From: Prevotellaceae bacterium UBA711
GTDB lineage: Bacteria; Bacteroidota; Bacteroidia; Bacteroidales; Bacteroidaceae
Reading direction: 5' to 3'
Assembly (NCBI GenBank): GCA_002297545.1
Contig: DBLZ01000039.1
Coordinates: 1-32,565, forward strand
DNA length: 32,565 nt
Position numbers and translations under genes: made by a program. The notes under the pieces were generated by a model, which saw only the letters and a program-made list of their open reading frames with translations, was not told the DNA's origin and made no database searches. Positions 23,490-31,753 of the stretch are shown piece by piece (position 1 is the first letter of the stretch; the number at the start of each line of letters is the position of its first letter).

Positions 23490-24538
23490 TTTGCATCCTG
23501 TTTGTTAGCGTTGTATGCCTGTTTGATGGTCTCTACCACGGCGCGGATATGCTCGGGCTTGCCCAGTGTTATGCGCAGGCAGTCCTCCAGTCCCTTGTCG
23601 CCCATGAACTTGATCTTGTAGTTCTGGTCTGCAAGAGACTTCTGCAGGGCTGCCTTGATGGCGATGGGGTAGCGTACGAGAATGAAGTTTGCCACGCTCT
23701 TGAATACCTTGAAACCCGGCAGTCCACCAAGCTCTGTCATAAACAATTGGCGATCCCACTCCATGTCCTCTGCCACCTTGCGATAGTGCTCGTTGCTCTC
23801 CAGCGCAGCCAGAGCCACAGCCTCGCTGAAGCGGTTGTATCCCAGGTACTTGTTGACATAGTTCAAGAAGCCCTCGTGCCCTTTGCCTATGAAACCGAAG
23901 CCCATGCGCAGGCCTGGCAGGCCATAGAACTTGGACAGCGTGCGGGAGACGATGAGATTGGAGTATTTTGTCACCAGTTCACCCACGTATGCGCTATCGT
24001 TGCTTACGAAGGATGCGTATGCCTCGTCTATGAGCACCATGGTATCGTCCGGTATGTTCTCCATGATGCGTCCTATTTGTTCGGGGCTGAGGCAATTGCC
24101 GGTCGGATTGTTGGGTGAGGCGAGTAGAAGCATGCGGGGATGCACACGATTGGTGCATTCTATCACTTCGTCGATGTTGTAGGCAAAGGTGTCGTCGACC
24201 TCATGCAACGGATACATCTCAAACGTTCCTCCGCACTCGCCGGCTATGCGGTTGTAGTACCACCAGGAGAACTCCGGTATCATAATGGTGTTGTTGCCGC
24301 CGGTGGACAGGTAATAGTGCACGGCGTTCTTCAGTATGTCTTCCCCACCGTAGCCTATTATCACCTGTTGCTCGGGGATGCCGTACAGCTCGCTCAGGCG
24401 TACGGACACCACACTCTTCTTTCCTTCGTCGTAGATACGGGTATAGAAGCACAGGGTCTTGGGGTCAAAGTTGTGGATGGCGTCGATCACTTTCTGCGAC
24501 GGCTCAAAATTAAACTCGTTTCGGTCAAGAAAAATCAT
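23486..24538 (-). CDS. HisC/CobD-fold PLP-dependent aminotransferase or decarboxylase
   Basis: 350-aa fold-type I PLP enzyme. SPNNPTG is at 141-147, DEAY at 171-174, the Schiff-base lysine is Lys203 (SRTLSKFYGLPGLRMGF) with Arg211 for the cofactor phosphate, and the carboxylate-binding Arg is in CLRITLG. Length and layout are those of histidinol-phosphate aminotransferase and of its relative CobD, which decarboxylates phospho-amino acids. There are no other histidine genes here, and it is first in an operon with a cytidylyltransferase and a CDP-alcohol transferase, so a role in making a phosphorylated amino-alcohol is more likely than histidine synthesis. The exact reaction is not determined. 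Confidence 0.82.
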   Translation of the reverse strand: MIFLDRNEFNFEPSQKVIDAIHNFDPKTLCFYTRIYDEGKKSVVSVRLSELYGIPEQQVIIGYGGEDILKNAVHYYLSTGGNNTIMIPEFSWWYYNRIAGECGGTFEMYPLHEVDDTFAYNIDEVIECTNRVHPRMLLLASPNNPTGNCLSPEQIGRIMENIPDDTMVLIDEAYASFVSNDSAYVGELVTKYSNLIVSRTLSKFYGLPGLRMGFGFIGKGHEGFLNYVNKYLGYNRFSEAVALAALESNEHYRKVAEDMEWDRQLFMTELGGLPGFKVFKSVANFILVRYPIAIKAALQKSLADQNYKIKFMGDKGLEDCLRITLGKPEHIRAVVETIKQAYNANKQDAK

Positions 24539-24633
24539 CTTAATGTCGTGTTGAGGTTCTGGTCATTAGTATAAAGCTATCGTCAGACGCAGAATCTCGT
24601 GGACGCCTATTTGTAGCCGGTGTTATTTCCGTA

Positions 24634-24665
24634 CAAAGGTACTGCTTTTGTGCTGGCTATCCAAA
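24634..24665 (-). promoter_or_regulatory. Promoter of the four-gene head-group operon
   Basis: Minus-strand -33 TTTG (plus-strand 24662-24665), exactly 20 nt spacer, -7 TACCTTTG (plus-strand 24634-24641): a full match to the Bacteroidetes consensus. A leader of roughly 90 nt follows before the start codon at 24538. Confidence 0.72.
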
Positions 24666-24861
24666 CTTTTCCTTAACAATTCAGGACATTTATTTAATAA
24701 TAGTTATATATTGCTGCCGTACGTCTCCGTATGTTTTCTTGTGCACCCTTGGTAGTGGCTCCACGGTTCTTTGCATGTTGTGCTGTGCCATGCGTCCTGT
24801 GTTGTATGGAGCATGGAGCATGTTTTTAGTGACTCGGTATGGAAGTCTCGTGATTTTTATC

Positions 24862-24869
24862 TAACTTTG
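24862..24869 (+). promoter_or_regulatory. -7 element of manA
   Basis: TAACTTTG at 24862-24869, leaving a leader of about 110 nt before the ATG at 24983. No good -33 box at the expected distance. Confidence 0.5.
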
Positions 24870-24982
24870 CACTGCGAAACAGACCTCACATGCCCGCCGT
24901 GAGCATGTTGCCACATCGGGAGGGAAACGAGTTGTGCCGGGCGAGGGTGGGGCGTAAGAATGAAATTAAGGGGGCTTTGTCT

Positions 24983-25969
24983 ATGTTATATCCATTGTTG
25001 TTCGAGGCCAATATGTTCCCCATCGTGTGGGGAGGCCATCGTTTGAGAGAAATCAAGGGCCTGGAGCCTGGCGATGAACCTATAGGCGAGAGTTGGGAGG
25101 TGAGTGCCGTTCCCGGCAAAGAGTCTGTGGTTGGGAACGGTGAGCTGAAGGGGCGGAACCTGCGGGAACTGACGTCGGAATATGGCGCCGCATTGCTGGG
25201 ACAGTCGGTGTTCGACAGATATGGCACCGAGTTTCCCATGCTGGTGAAACTGATTGATGCAGAGCACGACCTGAGTATACAGGTGCATCCCAACGACGAG
25301 TTGGCCATGAAGCGTCACGGTTGCATGGGCAAGACGGAAATGTGGTATGTGGTGGATGCCAAGCCTGGCACCTACCTTTATGCCGGGTTTGCCAAAAGCA
25401 TTACCGGCGAGGAGTATCGTCGCAGGGTGGAGGACGGAACCATTTGCGATGTGCTGGCCAAGCACAACATACGTCCGGGTGATGCCTTCTTCATTCCGGC
25501 CGGTCGTGTCCATGCTATATGCGGAGGTGCTCTGATAGCGGAGGTGCAGCAGAGTAGCGACATAACCTACCGCATCTATGACTATGGCCGTATGGGCATG
25601 GATGGCAAGCCTCGCGAGTTGCATACCGAGCTGGCCGTGGATGCGTTGGACTATACCGTGCATCAGGAGTATGCTTTGGATTATCCGAAGGACAGAAATC
25701 GTTCAAATCTCGTCTGCGGGTGTGATTTCTTTGAAGTCAGGAGACTGACGCTGGATGCTCCGATAGACCGCAGGATGAGGCATCACGACTCTTTCGTGAT
25801 ATACATGTGCCTGCAGGGGAAATGCACTCTGGGCAATAACGTTCAGCTTCGCTGTGGGCAGAGTTGTCTGGTGCCTGCCGTTTGCGCCGACGACATCAAG
25901 CTTGTTCCAGCAGCCTGTGGCGAACCCGTGGAATTGCTGGAGGTGTTCATCCCGCAGCCGGGGCATTAG
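24983..25969 (+). CDS. manA: Mannose-6-phosphate isomerase, class I
   Basis: Interconverts fructose-6-phosphate and mannose-6-phosphate, supplying GDP-mannose synthesis. The 328-aa cupin protein has the zinc ligands Gln100 and His102 (SIQVHPND), Glu119 (GKTEMWYV) and His177 (PAGRVHAI). The ATG at 24983 (MLYPLLFEANMFPIVWGG) is chosen; a frame open back to 24890 adds 31 unconserved residues. A mannose-1-phosphate guanylyltransferase gene begins at 31754, so the two ends of the GDP-mannose route are nearby but not in one operon. Confidence 0.95.
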   Translation: MLYPLLFEANMFPIVWGGHRLREIKGLEPGDEPIGESWEVSAVPGKESVVGNGELKGRNLRELTSEYGAALLGQSVFDRYGTEFPMLVKLIDAEHDLSIQVHPNDELAMKRHGCMGKTEMWYVVDAKPGTYLYAGFAKSITGEEYRRRVEDGTICDVLAKHNIRPGDAFFIPAGRVHAICGGALIAEVQQSSDITYRIYDYGRMGMDGKPRELHTELAVDALDYTVHQEYALDYPKDRNRSNLVCGCDFFEVRRLTLDAPIDRRMRHHDSFVIYMCLQGKCTLGNNVQLRCGQSCLVPAVCADDIKLVPAACGEPVELLEVFIPQPGH

Positions 25970-26019
25970 GTTGCCTGCAGTCAGTGGAGATACTTCCGAC
26001 ACCTCATGGCGATCGCCGG

Positions 26020-26102
26020 AAATAAACCGGTTCTTGTGTCTGTGACAATCGGTTTATTTGGCTTGATCAACCGGTTCTTTCGCATGAAAGAACCGGTTGA
26101 TT
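26020..26102. repeat. Cluster of AATAAACCGGTT inverted repeats, copy 2
   Basis: AAATAAACCGGTT at 26020-26032 pairs with AATCGGTTTATTT at 26047-26059 (one wobble). A second hairpin follows: TCAACCGGTTCTTTC at 26067-26081 and its perfect reverse complement at 26086-26100, with loop GCAT; a further A-T pair extends it. It lies 50 bp after manA and may also end that transcript. Confidence 0.72.
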
Positions 26103-26197
26103 CGTTCTGCGTGTCACCATGCTTTGCCTTGTGCCCCGTGGTCCGATGGCGCAACATCGCAGTGGCGGTGACGGACGTTATGCATTCACGTGCTCCG

Positions 26198-26607
26198 CAC
26201 AATATAGGGTCAGCGGATATTTTCAGTTGGTAAGGCCAGGTAGCGCCCTCTTGGACGGCCTGCACCAACTTTCCATGAAAGTTCAACACTCCATCTGCCA
26301 AGTGAGGACATGCTGCGGGCTGAAGGCCCAAAAGCTGTCAGTCCAGTGCAAGCGAAGCGGCGCACTGGGTATATAGTTCGCGTGAGGACGTGCGCCCTGA
26401 AGGGGCAAAAGCGCTGATATGCAGCACCATGTCGCCACCATATTACCGCTTATGCCCCTTCAGGGCGTAAGATTGTGTGTGGGCATAATACCCAGGGCGC
26501 CGCTTCGCTTGCCCTGGGCTTGCTGCTTGTTGCCCCTCTGGGGCGTCCGTGGTGGCCAATTTCTCGGGTCTTACCAACCGAAAATATCCACTGACCCACA
26601 ATATAGG
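26198..26607. mobile_element. Foldback MITE-like element with flanking direct repeat
   Basis: The direct repeat CACAATATAGG occurs exactly at 26198-26208 and 26597-26607. Between them the terminal arms at 26209-26234 and 26570-26596 are inverted copies with two mismatches. Further nested inverted pairs follow inward: 26343-26368 with 26491-26518 (two hairpins sharing reverse-complement 12-nt loops) and 26394-26413 with 26447-26466 (one mismatch in 20). The whole ~390-bp block is therefore nearly self-complementary and has no gene. This is the form of a non-autonomous transposable element with a target-site duplication; the exact ends are ambiguous by 2-3 bp because the arms and duplication share GG/CC. 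Confidence 0.72.
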
Positions 26608-26766
26608 CGCAGAAGGCGTCAGACGGTGGAACAATGTGCCATGTCACGCCTCAATAAGATGACAGACTGTTGAACCCGTGGTTGATAAGATGTGGGATAA
26701 AACACAGAAAGAAATGGACTTACGGTCTCAAAATTACTGAACCTGTCCTCGTGCTATTTTGGCTTG

Positions 26767-26839
26767 CACGGGAAGAGAGGCTCGAACTCCCGACACCTGG
26801 TTTTGGAGACCAGTGCTCTACCAACTGAGCTATTCCCGT
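26767..26839 (-). tRNA. tRNA-Trp (anticodon CCA)
   Basis: On the minus strand the 73-nt sequence folds as a standard cloverleaf. It has a 7-bp acceptor stem (ACGGGAA with TTCCCGT), a D arm GCTCAGTTGGTAGAGC and the anticodon stem CTGGT/ACCAG with loop CTCCAAA, so the anticodon is CCA. The T arm contains GTTCGAG. Discriminator base is G, as expected for tryptophan; the CCA end is not encoded. Confidence 0.95.
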
Positions 26840-26851
26840 GTATTCCGAGTG

Positions 26852-26859
26852 CAAAAGTA
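26852..26859 (-). promoter_or_regulatory. -7 element of tRNA-Trp
   Basis: Minus-strand TACTTTTG (plus-strand CAAAAGTA), 12 nt upstream of the mature tRNA 5' end. No clear -33 box. Confidence 0.5.
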
Positions 26860-26942
26860 TGGAATTATTTTGACATATCGTCTATCTGCGGCAGTTTTTT
26901 TTTATGCGCGCTGTATTATATATAATGTAATGAGGGGTGAAA

Positions 26943-28922
26943 TCAGGCGTCCTGTCTTGTTTCTATTACGGCCTCTACTCCCGGTAGCTCCCTGATGCGT
27001 GCTATGGCGCTTTTCTTCTCCTGCACACTGTGCATCATGATGGTGGTGGTGCAGTTCACTATGCAATCCTGGGTGTTGATACATAAAGAGACCATGTTCA
27101 ACTTGAGTCCGTCGGCTATCTCGGATGTCAGATCCATGAGCAGGTGCGGTCTGTCCACTGCCTTTATGAATAGTGTGACGGGATAGGAGAAGCCAGTGCG
27201 GTTGATTGTGATGTAGGCCGGCGAATGGACTGTGACCGGAGGAGCTGCCGGGTCGGTGGCGTAGTCCACGCTGACCACGTTGTCGCCGAACTTGCTGGCC
27301 ATACGTATGGCCTCGGGGCAGGAGCGGCGATGCAACGTGATGTTTTCGTATTCGGCCGTATGGGGGTGTATCCCGTCCATGCGTATGCCTATGACATCGC
27401 CACCGGGCAGGGGTTTGCACAGCGGGCAGCGGCACACGCCTCCGCGTATGAGACGGCGTTCGATGAGGTAGAGGCGCAGATAGCGCTTGGCTATGTATGT
27501 CTGGCAGTGATTTATCCAGTCCTTGCGTGGTCGAGCCTCAGGAGAGGTGATCAAGCGTATGCAGTCTCCGCCTTGAAGCACAGTCTTTACACTGCACAGT
27601 GTGCCGTTGACGTAGGCATAATGGGCATGGGCGCCCACCTCGTCGCCATGTTTGAAGGCATAGTCTATCACTGTGCTGTCCTTTGGCAGGATGGTACTGT
27701 GTCCCTCGGGGGAAAACACTGTGATGTCGTCATAGTACAGGCTGGAAGATATGTGCTCCAGAAAGAAGGCTTCGTTGCCCTGCGAGGCTATGTCGGTCAG
27801 GACCTTGCGGAAGCGCTTCACCCAATTGCCTATGTTGTTGCCTATTTCATTGATACACCCCACGCGGCTTGCCTTGACCATGGTGTCGGAACATATCTGC
27901 ACGTCCTCCCACACTCCCTCGTCCGACAGGAGCATGAGCCGCAGGCATTGATAGGAATTTTCCTTAGGCTGTTCTATGAGGTTAATGAAGCTGCCCGGGC
28001 GTTCGCGGAAGTCGCGCGTCAGCAGATTGTATATCTTCAGGCACGTCTCCTTCTCTGTAAGCGGTGTGTCCAGTGTGTCCCCCCAGAAGGTGATGCGGAC
28101 ATAATAGCGGTTGGGTAGATGATGGAAGTCCAGATTGGCCTGCTTCATGCGGCGCCAGAGGGAATAGGGGCGGCGCCAGAACGTTTCCACCGTGCACTGT
28201 ATGCCGTGGTCCTTGAGCGTGCCTTGCACATCCTTGCAGAAGCGGGCCAGGCGCATCCGGTTGCTTTCCTTGTCTTCCTGTATCAATTGCTCCAGTTCCT
28301 CGTATTCCGATGCACAACGGTATTTGAGCGACAGGTTTTCCAGGTCGGACTTGACCTCAAACAATCCCAGCCTGTTGGCCAGCGGGGCATAGAAGCAGTC
28401 TGTCTCGCCGGCAATCTTCATTTGCTTGTCGGGACGCATGGACTGCAGTGTGCGCATATTGTGCAGACGGTCGCTGATCTTCACTATCACGGCCCGTATG
28501 TCGTAGTGCATGGATGCCAGTATCTGCTGGTAGTTGTCCACCTGCTTGGTGGTTTTGTAGGCGTCTTTCTTCTTTTTGGTCACCACGTTCACCAGACCTG
28601 CCACATCACTGCCAAAGCGCTCGCGTATGTCCTCTACCGTGTATGGCGTGTCCTCTACCACGTCGTGTAGGAATGCCGTGATGACGGTGTTGGCATCCAT
28701 TTGCAGTTCCTTGGCCGTTATCAGGGCCACGGCCACCGGATGCAGGATATACGGCTCGCCCGACTTGCGACGCTGTGGCGCGTGTGCTTCTTTGGCGAAC
28801 AGAAAGGCGCGGCGTACGCGCTCCATATCTTCCGGGCTGGTTCTTGGCTTCAAGGCATCGAACACCTGTTCGGCCATGTTGTTGACGATTTGTTCGTAAT
28901 CGGAAGTAGCGGATTGTTGCAT
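26943..28922 (-). CDS. RelA/SpoT homologue, probably hydrolase only
   Basis: 659-aa (p)ppGpp enzyme with HD hydrolase, synthetase-like, TGS and C-terminal ACT domains. The hydrolase centre is intact: His61, His86-Asp87, Glu90-Asp91 (HDVVEDT), Asp151 and Asn155 (SDRLHN). The synthetase centre is not: where Rel enzymes have RPKHIYSIYRKM it reads FWRRPYSLWRRM, the DLIAIR Asp is Asn (LPNRYYVR), the YxSLH His is Arg (YQCLR), and EVQIRT reads DVQICS. It should therefore degrade but not make the alarmone. TGS is near residues 400-460 (TVFSPEGHSTILPKDSTVIDYAF). A second RSH with synthetase activity would be expected elsewhere in the genome. Confidence 0.88.
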   Translation of the reverse strand: MQQSATSDYEQIVNNMAEQVFDALKPRTSPEDMERVRRAFLFAKEAHAPQRRKSGEPYILHPVAVALITAKELQMDANTVITAFLHDVVEDTPYTVEDIRERFGSDVAGLVNVVTKKKKDAYKTTKQVDNYQQILASMHYDIRAVIVKISDRLHNMRTLQSMRPDKQMKIAGETDCFYAPLANRLGLFEVKSDLENLSLKYRCASEYEELEQLIQEDKESNRMRLARFCKDVQGTLKDHGIQCTVETFWRRPYSLWRRMKQANLDFHHLPNRYYVRITFWGDTLDTPLTEKETCLKIYNLLTRDFRERPGSFINLIEQPKENSYQCLRLMLLSDEGVWEDVQICSDTMVKASRVGCINEIGNNIGNWVKRFRKVLTDIASQGNEAFFLEHISSSLYYDDITVFSPEGHSTILPKDSTVIDYAFKHGDEVGAHAHYAYVNGTLCSVKTVLQGGDCIRLITSPEARPRKDWINHCQTYIAKRYLRLYLIERRLIRGGVCRCPLCKPLPGGDVIGIRMDGIHPHTAEYENITLHRRSCPEAIRMASKFGDNVVSVDYATDPAAPPVTVHSPAYITINRTGFSYPVTLFIKAVDRPHLLMDLTSEIADGLKLNMVSLCINTQDCIVNCTTTIMMHSVQEKKSAIARIRELPGVEAVIETRQDA

Positions 28923-28956
28923 GATGTGTGCTGGCTTGCGTTATGGAAAGGTAGAG

Positions 28957-28964
28957 CAAAGTTA
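28957..28964 (-). promoter_or_regulatory. -7 element of the RSH gene
   Basis: Minus-strand TAACTTTG (plus-strand CAAAGTTA, 28957-28964), 34 nt upstream of the ATG at 28922. No convincing -33 box. Confidence 0.5.
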
Positions 28965-29004
28965 AGGAAAAATAACATAACTTGAGGAATAAACAGCCGT
29001 TAAT

Positions 29005-29035
29005 TTTGTCGTGACGTGCTTTTTTGTTATCTTTG
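29005..29035 (+). promoter_or_regulatory. Promoter of fabD
   Basis: -33 TTTG at 29005-29008, 19 nt spacer, -7 TATCTTTG at 29028-29035, with a ~80-nt leader to the fabD ATG at 29125. Confidence 0.68.
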
Positions 29036-29124
29036 TACGCCGGTAGGATATGTGGGACGTGGGCACAGTGCCCCGTTGCCCTTGTTGTCCTGCCTGATGT
29101 GAAGACTTAAATATAGATATAGAA

Positions 29125-30015
29125 ATGAAAGCAATTGTATTTCCCGGTCAGGGAGCACAGTTTACCGGTATGGGCAAGGACCTGTACGACAGCAATGCAG
29201 ACGCAAAGGAAATGATGGAGAAGGCCAACGAGATACTTGGCTTTCGTATTACAGATATTATGTTCGAGGGCGACGCCGAGGCATTGAAGCAGACCAAGGT
29301 GACGCAGCCCGCTGTCTTCCTGCATAGTGTGGTGATGGCCAAGTGCATGGGTGAGGACTTCCGTCCCGACATGGTTGGCGGTCATTCCCTGGGTGAGTTC
29401 AGCGCCTTGGTAGCGGCAGGTGCCATGAACTTTGAGGACGGCCTCAGACTGGTACATGCCCGTGCCCTGGCCATGCAGAAGGCTTGCGAGGCTGCCCCTG
29501 GCGGTATGGCTGCCGTGCTGCGTCTTGACGACGAGACCATCGAGAGAATATGTGCCGATGTTACGGCAAATGCCGGCAAGGGCGTTGTGGTTCCCGCAAA
29601 TTACAATTGTCCCGGTCAGTTGGTAATCAGCGGTAACAAGGAGGCCGTGGAGGCTGCTTGCGAGAAGATGCTTGAGGCCGGTGCACGTCGTGCCCTCGTG
29701 TTGCCGGTGGGTGGTGCTTTCCATAGCCCGTTGATGCAGCCCGCCAAGGAGGAACTGGAGGCCGCCATTGCTGCCACCGAGTTCCATGTGCCTTCATGTC
29801 CCGTATATCAGAACGTGGACGGCAAGGCTCATACCGATCCGGAGGAAATCAAGCAGAACCTTATAGCACAGCTCACTGCCAGCGTGCGCTGGACCCAGGA
29901 GGTCCAGGCCATGGTGGAGGCCGGTGCCAACGAATTTGTGGAATGCGGTCCAGGCCAGGTGCTCAGCGGCATGGTGGCCAAGATCGCCAAGGACGTCACC
30001 GTCAAGCATGCATAA
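29125..30015 (+). CDS. fabD: Malonyl-CoA:ACP transacylase
   Basis: Loads malonyl groups on acyl carrier protein for fatty-acid synthesis. The 296-aa protein has GQGAQ at residues 8-12, the nucleophile Ser88 in GHSLGE and the catalytic His200 in GAFHSPLM, matching the Ser-His pair of the family. The closing ECGPGQVLSGMV is also conserved. It stands alone from other fab genes; a GH13 gene begins 18 bp downstream and probably shares its transcript. Confidence 0.96.
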   Translation: MKAIVFPGQGAQFTGMGKDLYDSNADAKEMMEKANEILGFRITDIMFEGDAEALKQTKVTQPAVFLHSVVMAKCMGEDFRPDMVGGHSLGEFSALVAAGAMNFEDGLRLVHARALAMQKACEAAPGGMAAVLRLDDETIERICADVTANAGKGVVVPANYNCPGQLVISGNKEAVEAACEKMLEAGARRALVLPVGGAFHSPLMQPAKEELEAAIAATEFHVPSCPVYQNVDGKAHTDPEEIKQNLIAQLTASVRWTQEVQAMVEAGANEFVECGPGQVLSGMVAKIAKDVTVKHA

Positions 30016-30033
30016 TCCATCCCCCTCCCGCCT

Positions 30034-31626
30034 ATGAACATCTATCAGGTATTCACGAGATTGTTTGGTGCTAACGTTGAGCACCCCGTGCCCAACGGCA
30101 GTAAGACCCAGAACGGCTGCGGCACCATGGCGGCATTCACACCCAAGGCTTTGGCAGAGATCAAGGCCTTGGGTGTGACGCACATATGGTACACCGGTAT
30201 CATAGAGCACGCCACGCAGACCGACTACTCACGCTATGGCATACGCCGCGACCATGCCGAGGTGGTGAAAGGTCGTGCTGGTAGTCCCTACGCTATCAAG
30301 GACTACTACGACGTGGATCCGGACCTGGCAACCAAGGTGGTGGAGCGCATCAGTGAGTGGGAGGCATTGATAGAGCGCACTCACAATGCCGGCATGAAAG
30401 TCATACAGGACTTTGTGCCCAACCATGTGGCGCGTGAGTATCACTCGGATGCTTGCCCGGATGGTTGTACGGACCTTGGGGAGGGAGACGATGTGTCGAA
30501 AAACTATTCACCCGACAACAACTTCTACTACCTGGGTGAACCGTTGCATCTGGACAACATCCTTGCTGCCGACTGGAAACAGCCTGCCGACCTCTATACC
30601 GAGGTTCCGGCCAAGGCCACGGGTAACGATGTGTTCTCGGCATGGCCGGGCCGCAACGACTGGTACGAGACCGTGAAACTTAATTACGGTCCCAATACCT
30701 ATGCCAAAATGTTGCAGATATTGCTCTATTGGGCAGAGAAGGGTGTGGACGGCTTCCGTTGCGACATGGCGGAGATGGTGCCGGTGGAGTTCTGGGAGTG
30801 GGTCATCCCGCAGGTAAAGAAACGCTATCCCGAGATAATATTCATTGCCGAGGTGTACAATCCGCAGCTATACCGTGACTATATCTATCGCGGACACTTT
30901 GACTACCTGTATGACAAGGTGGGGCTTTATGACAAGCTCAAGGCCGTTACGGCAGGATGGTGCTCGGCAAGGGAACTGACATCATGTTGGCAAAGCGTTG
31001 GTGACATACAGTCACACATGCTCAACTTCCTGGAGAATCACGATGAACAGCGTATAGCCAGTGACTTCTTTGCCGGCGATGCTCTCAAGGGACGTCCCAT
31101 GATGGTGGTCAGTGCTTTGATGAACACCAACCCTATGATGGTGTATTTTGGTCAGGAATTGGGAGAGAAAGGTATGGACAGTGAGGGCTTCTCCGGTGAG
31201 GATGGCCGCACCACCATTTTTGACTATTGGACTGTGGACACCATACGCCGCTGGCGCAATTCAGGCAAGTTCGACGGCGCTTTGCTCACAAAGGAAGAGA
31301 AGGCGCTGAGAGACTTCTATGCCCAGATACTGAAGCTGGCCGAGGAAGAGCCTGCATTCAGCCAAGGTATGTTCTGGGATCTGATGTATGTCAACGGACA
31401 TCTGGACAGACAATATGCCTTCCTCCGTAGCGACAAGCAAAAGACATATCTTGTTATAGCCAACTTCTCCGACGAGAGCGTGTCCACGGACATACGCATT
31501 CCGGCAGAGGCTATACGCGCCATGGCTCCGGAGTCCGAGAAGGTGAAGAACAATCTTTCACACGACATTACCGTCTCCGTGAAGGTGAAGGCCTGGGACG
31601 GCATGGTGAAGAAAATCAAGTTATAG
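30034..31626 (+). CDS. Cytoplasmic alpha-amylase family (GH13) enzyme
   Basis: 530-aa retaining alpha-glucan-active enzyme without a signal peptide, so intracellular. GH13 conserved regions: DFVPNHV (region I), GFRCDMAEM with nucleophile Asp244, IAEVY with acid/base Glu273 and FLENHDE with the stabilising Asp337. The N-terminus (MNIYQVFTRLFGAN) starts directly in the barrel, and a small beta domain ends the protein (LVIANFSDES...). Which alpha-glucan or trehalose-type substrate it takes is not evident. It sits 18 bp behind fabD and 127 bp before the guanylyltransferase gene. Confidence 0.88.
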   Translation: MNIYQVFTRLFGANVEHPVPNGSKTQNGCGTMAAFTPKALAEIKALGVTHIWYTGIIEHATQTDYSRYGIRRDHAEVVKGRAGSPYAIKDYYDVDPDLATKVVERISEWEALIERTHNAGMKVIQDFVPNHVAREYHSDACPDGCTDLGEGDDVSKNYSPDNNFYYLGEPLHLDNILAADWKQPADLYTEVPAKATGNDVFSAWPGRNDWYETVKLNYGPNTYAKMLQILLYWAEKGVDGFRCDMAEMVPVEFWEWVIPQVKKRYPEIIFIAEVYNPQLYRDYIYRGHFDYLYDKVGLYDKLKAVTAGWCSARELTSCWQSVGDIQSHMLNFLENHDEQRIASDFFAGDALKGRPMMVVSALMNTNPMMVYFGQELGEKGMDSEGFSGEDGRTTIFDYWTVDTIRRWRNSGKFDGALLTKEEKALRDFYAQILKLAEEEPAFSQGMFWDLMYVNGHLDRQYAFLRSDKQKTYLVIANFSDESVSTDIRIPAEAIRAMAPESEKVKNNLSHDITVSVKVKAWDGMVKKIKL

Positions 31627-31753
31627 TTACAGAGGTGGCTTATAATATAAGGTACGTGCGCGAGACACATGGCGCAACGGATTGCGAGTAGCGGTGCCAA
31701 CGTGTACGGACAGCAAGACGGAAATCGAAGAACAGAACAATAGAACATAGCTT

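Larger units (their letters stand above)
24539..24982. other. Divergent intergenic region
   Basis: About 440 bp with the minus-strand promoter at 24634-24665 and the plus-strand -7 element at 24862-24869. In between is an A/T-rich stretch (24680-24715) and a stretch rich in TGTTG/ATGGAGC short words around 24770-24825. No gene is seen. Confidence 0.55.
25970..26766. other. Repeat-rich gene-free interval
   Basis: About 800 bp between manA and tRNA-Trp. It contains the second AATAAACCGGTT cluster (26020-26102), the foldback element (26209-26596) and an unremarkable 26608-26766. No open frame has recognisable features, and the frames over the repeats are judged spurious. Confidence 0.65.

Noticed and set aside
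23486..24538. Call as histidine biosynthesis hisC
   Set aside because: Fold matches, but no other his gene is nearby and the operon context points to a head-group pathway, so no gene symbol is given.
20666..24538. Phosphonate (aminoethylphosphonate) lipid cluster
   Set aside because: The cytidylyltransferase and aminotransferase would fit, but no PEP mutase or phosphonopyruvate decarboxylase gene is in the window.
26419..26673. Open frame across the foldback element
   Set aside because: It reads through the palindromic repeat, giving repeated Pro/Leu/Gly-rich sequence typical of spurious frames in such elements.
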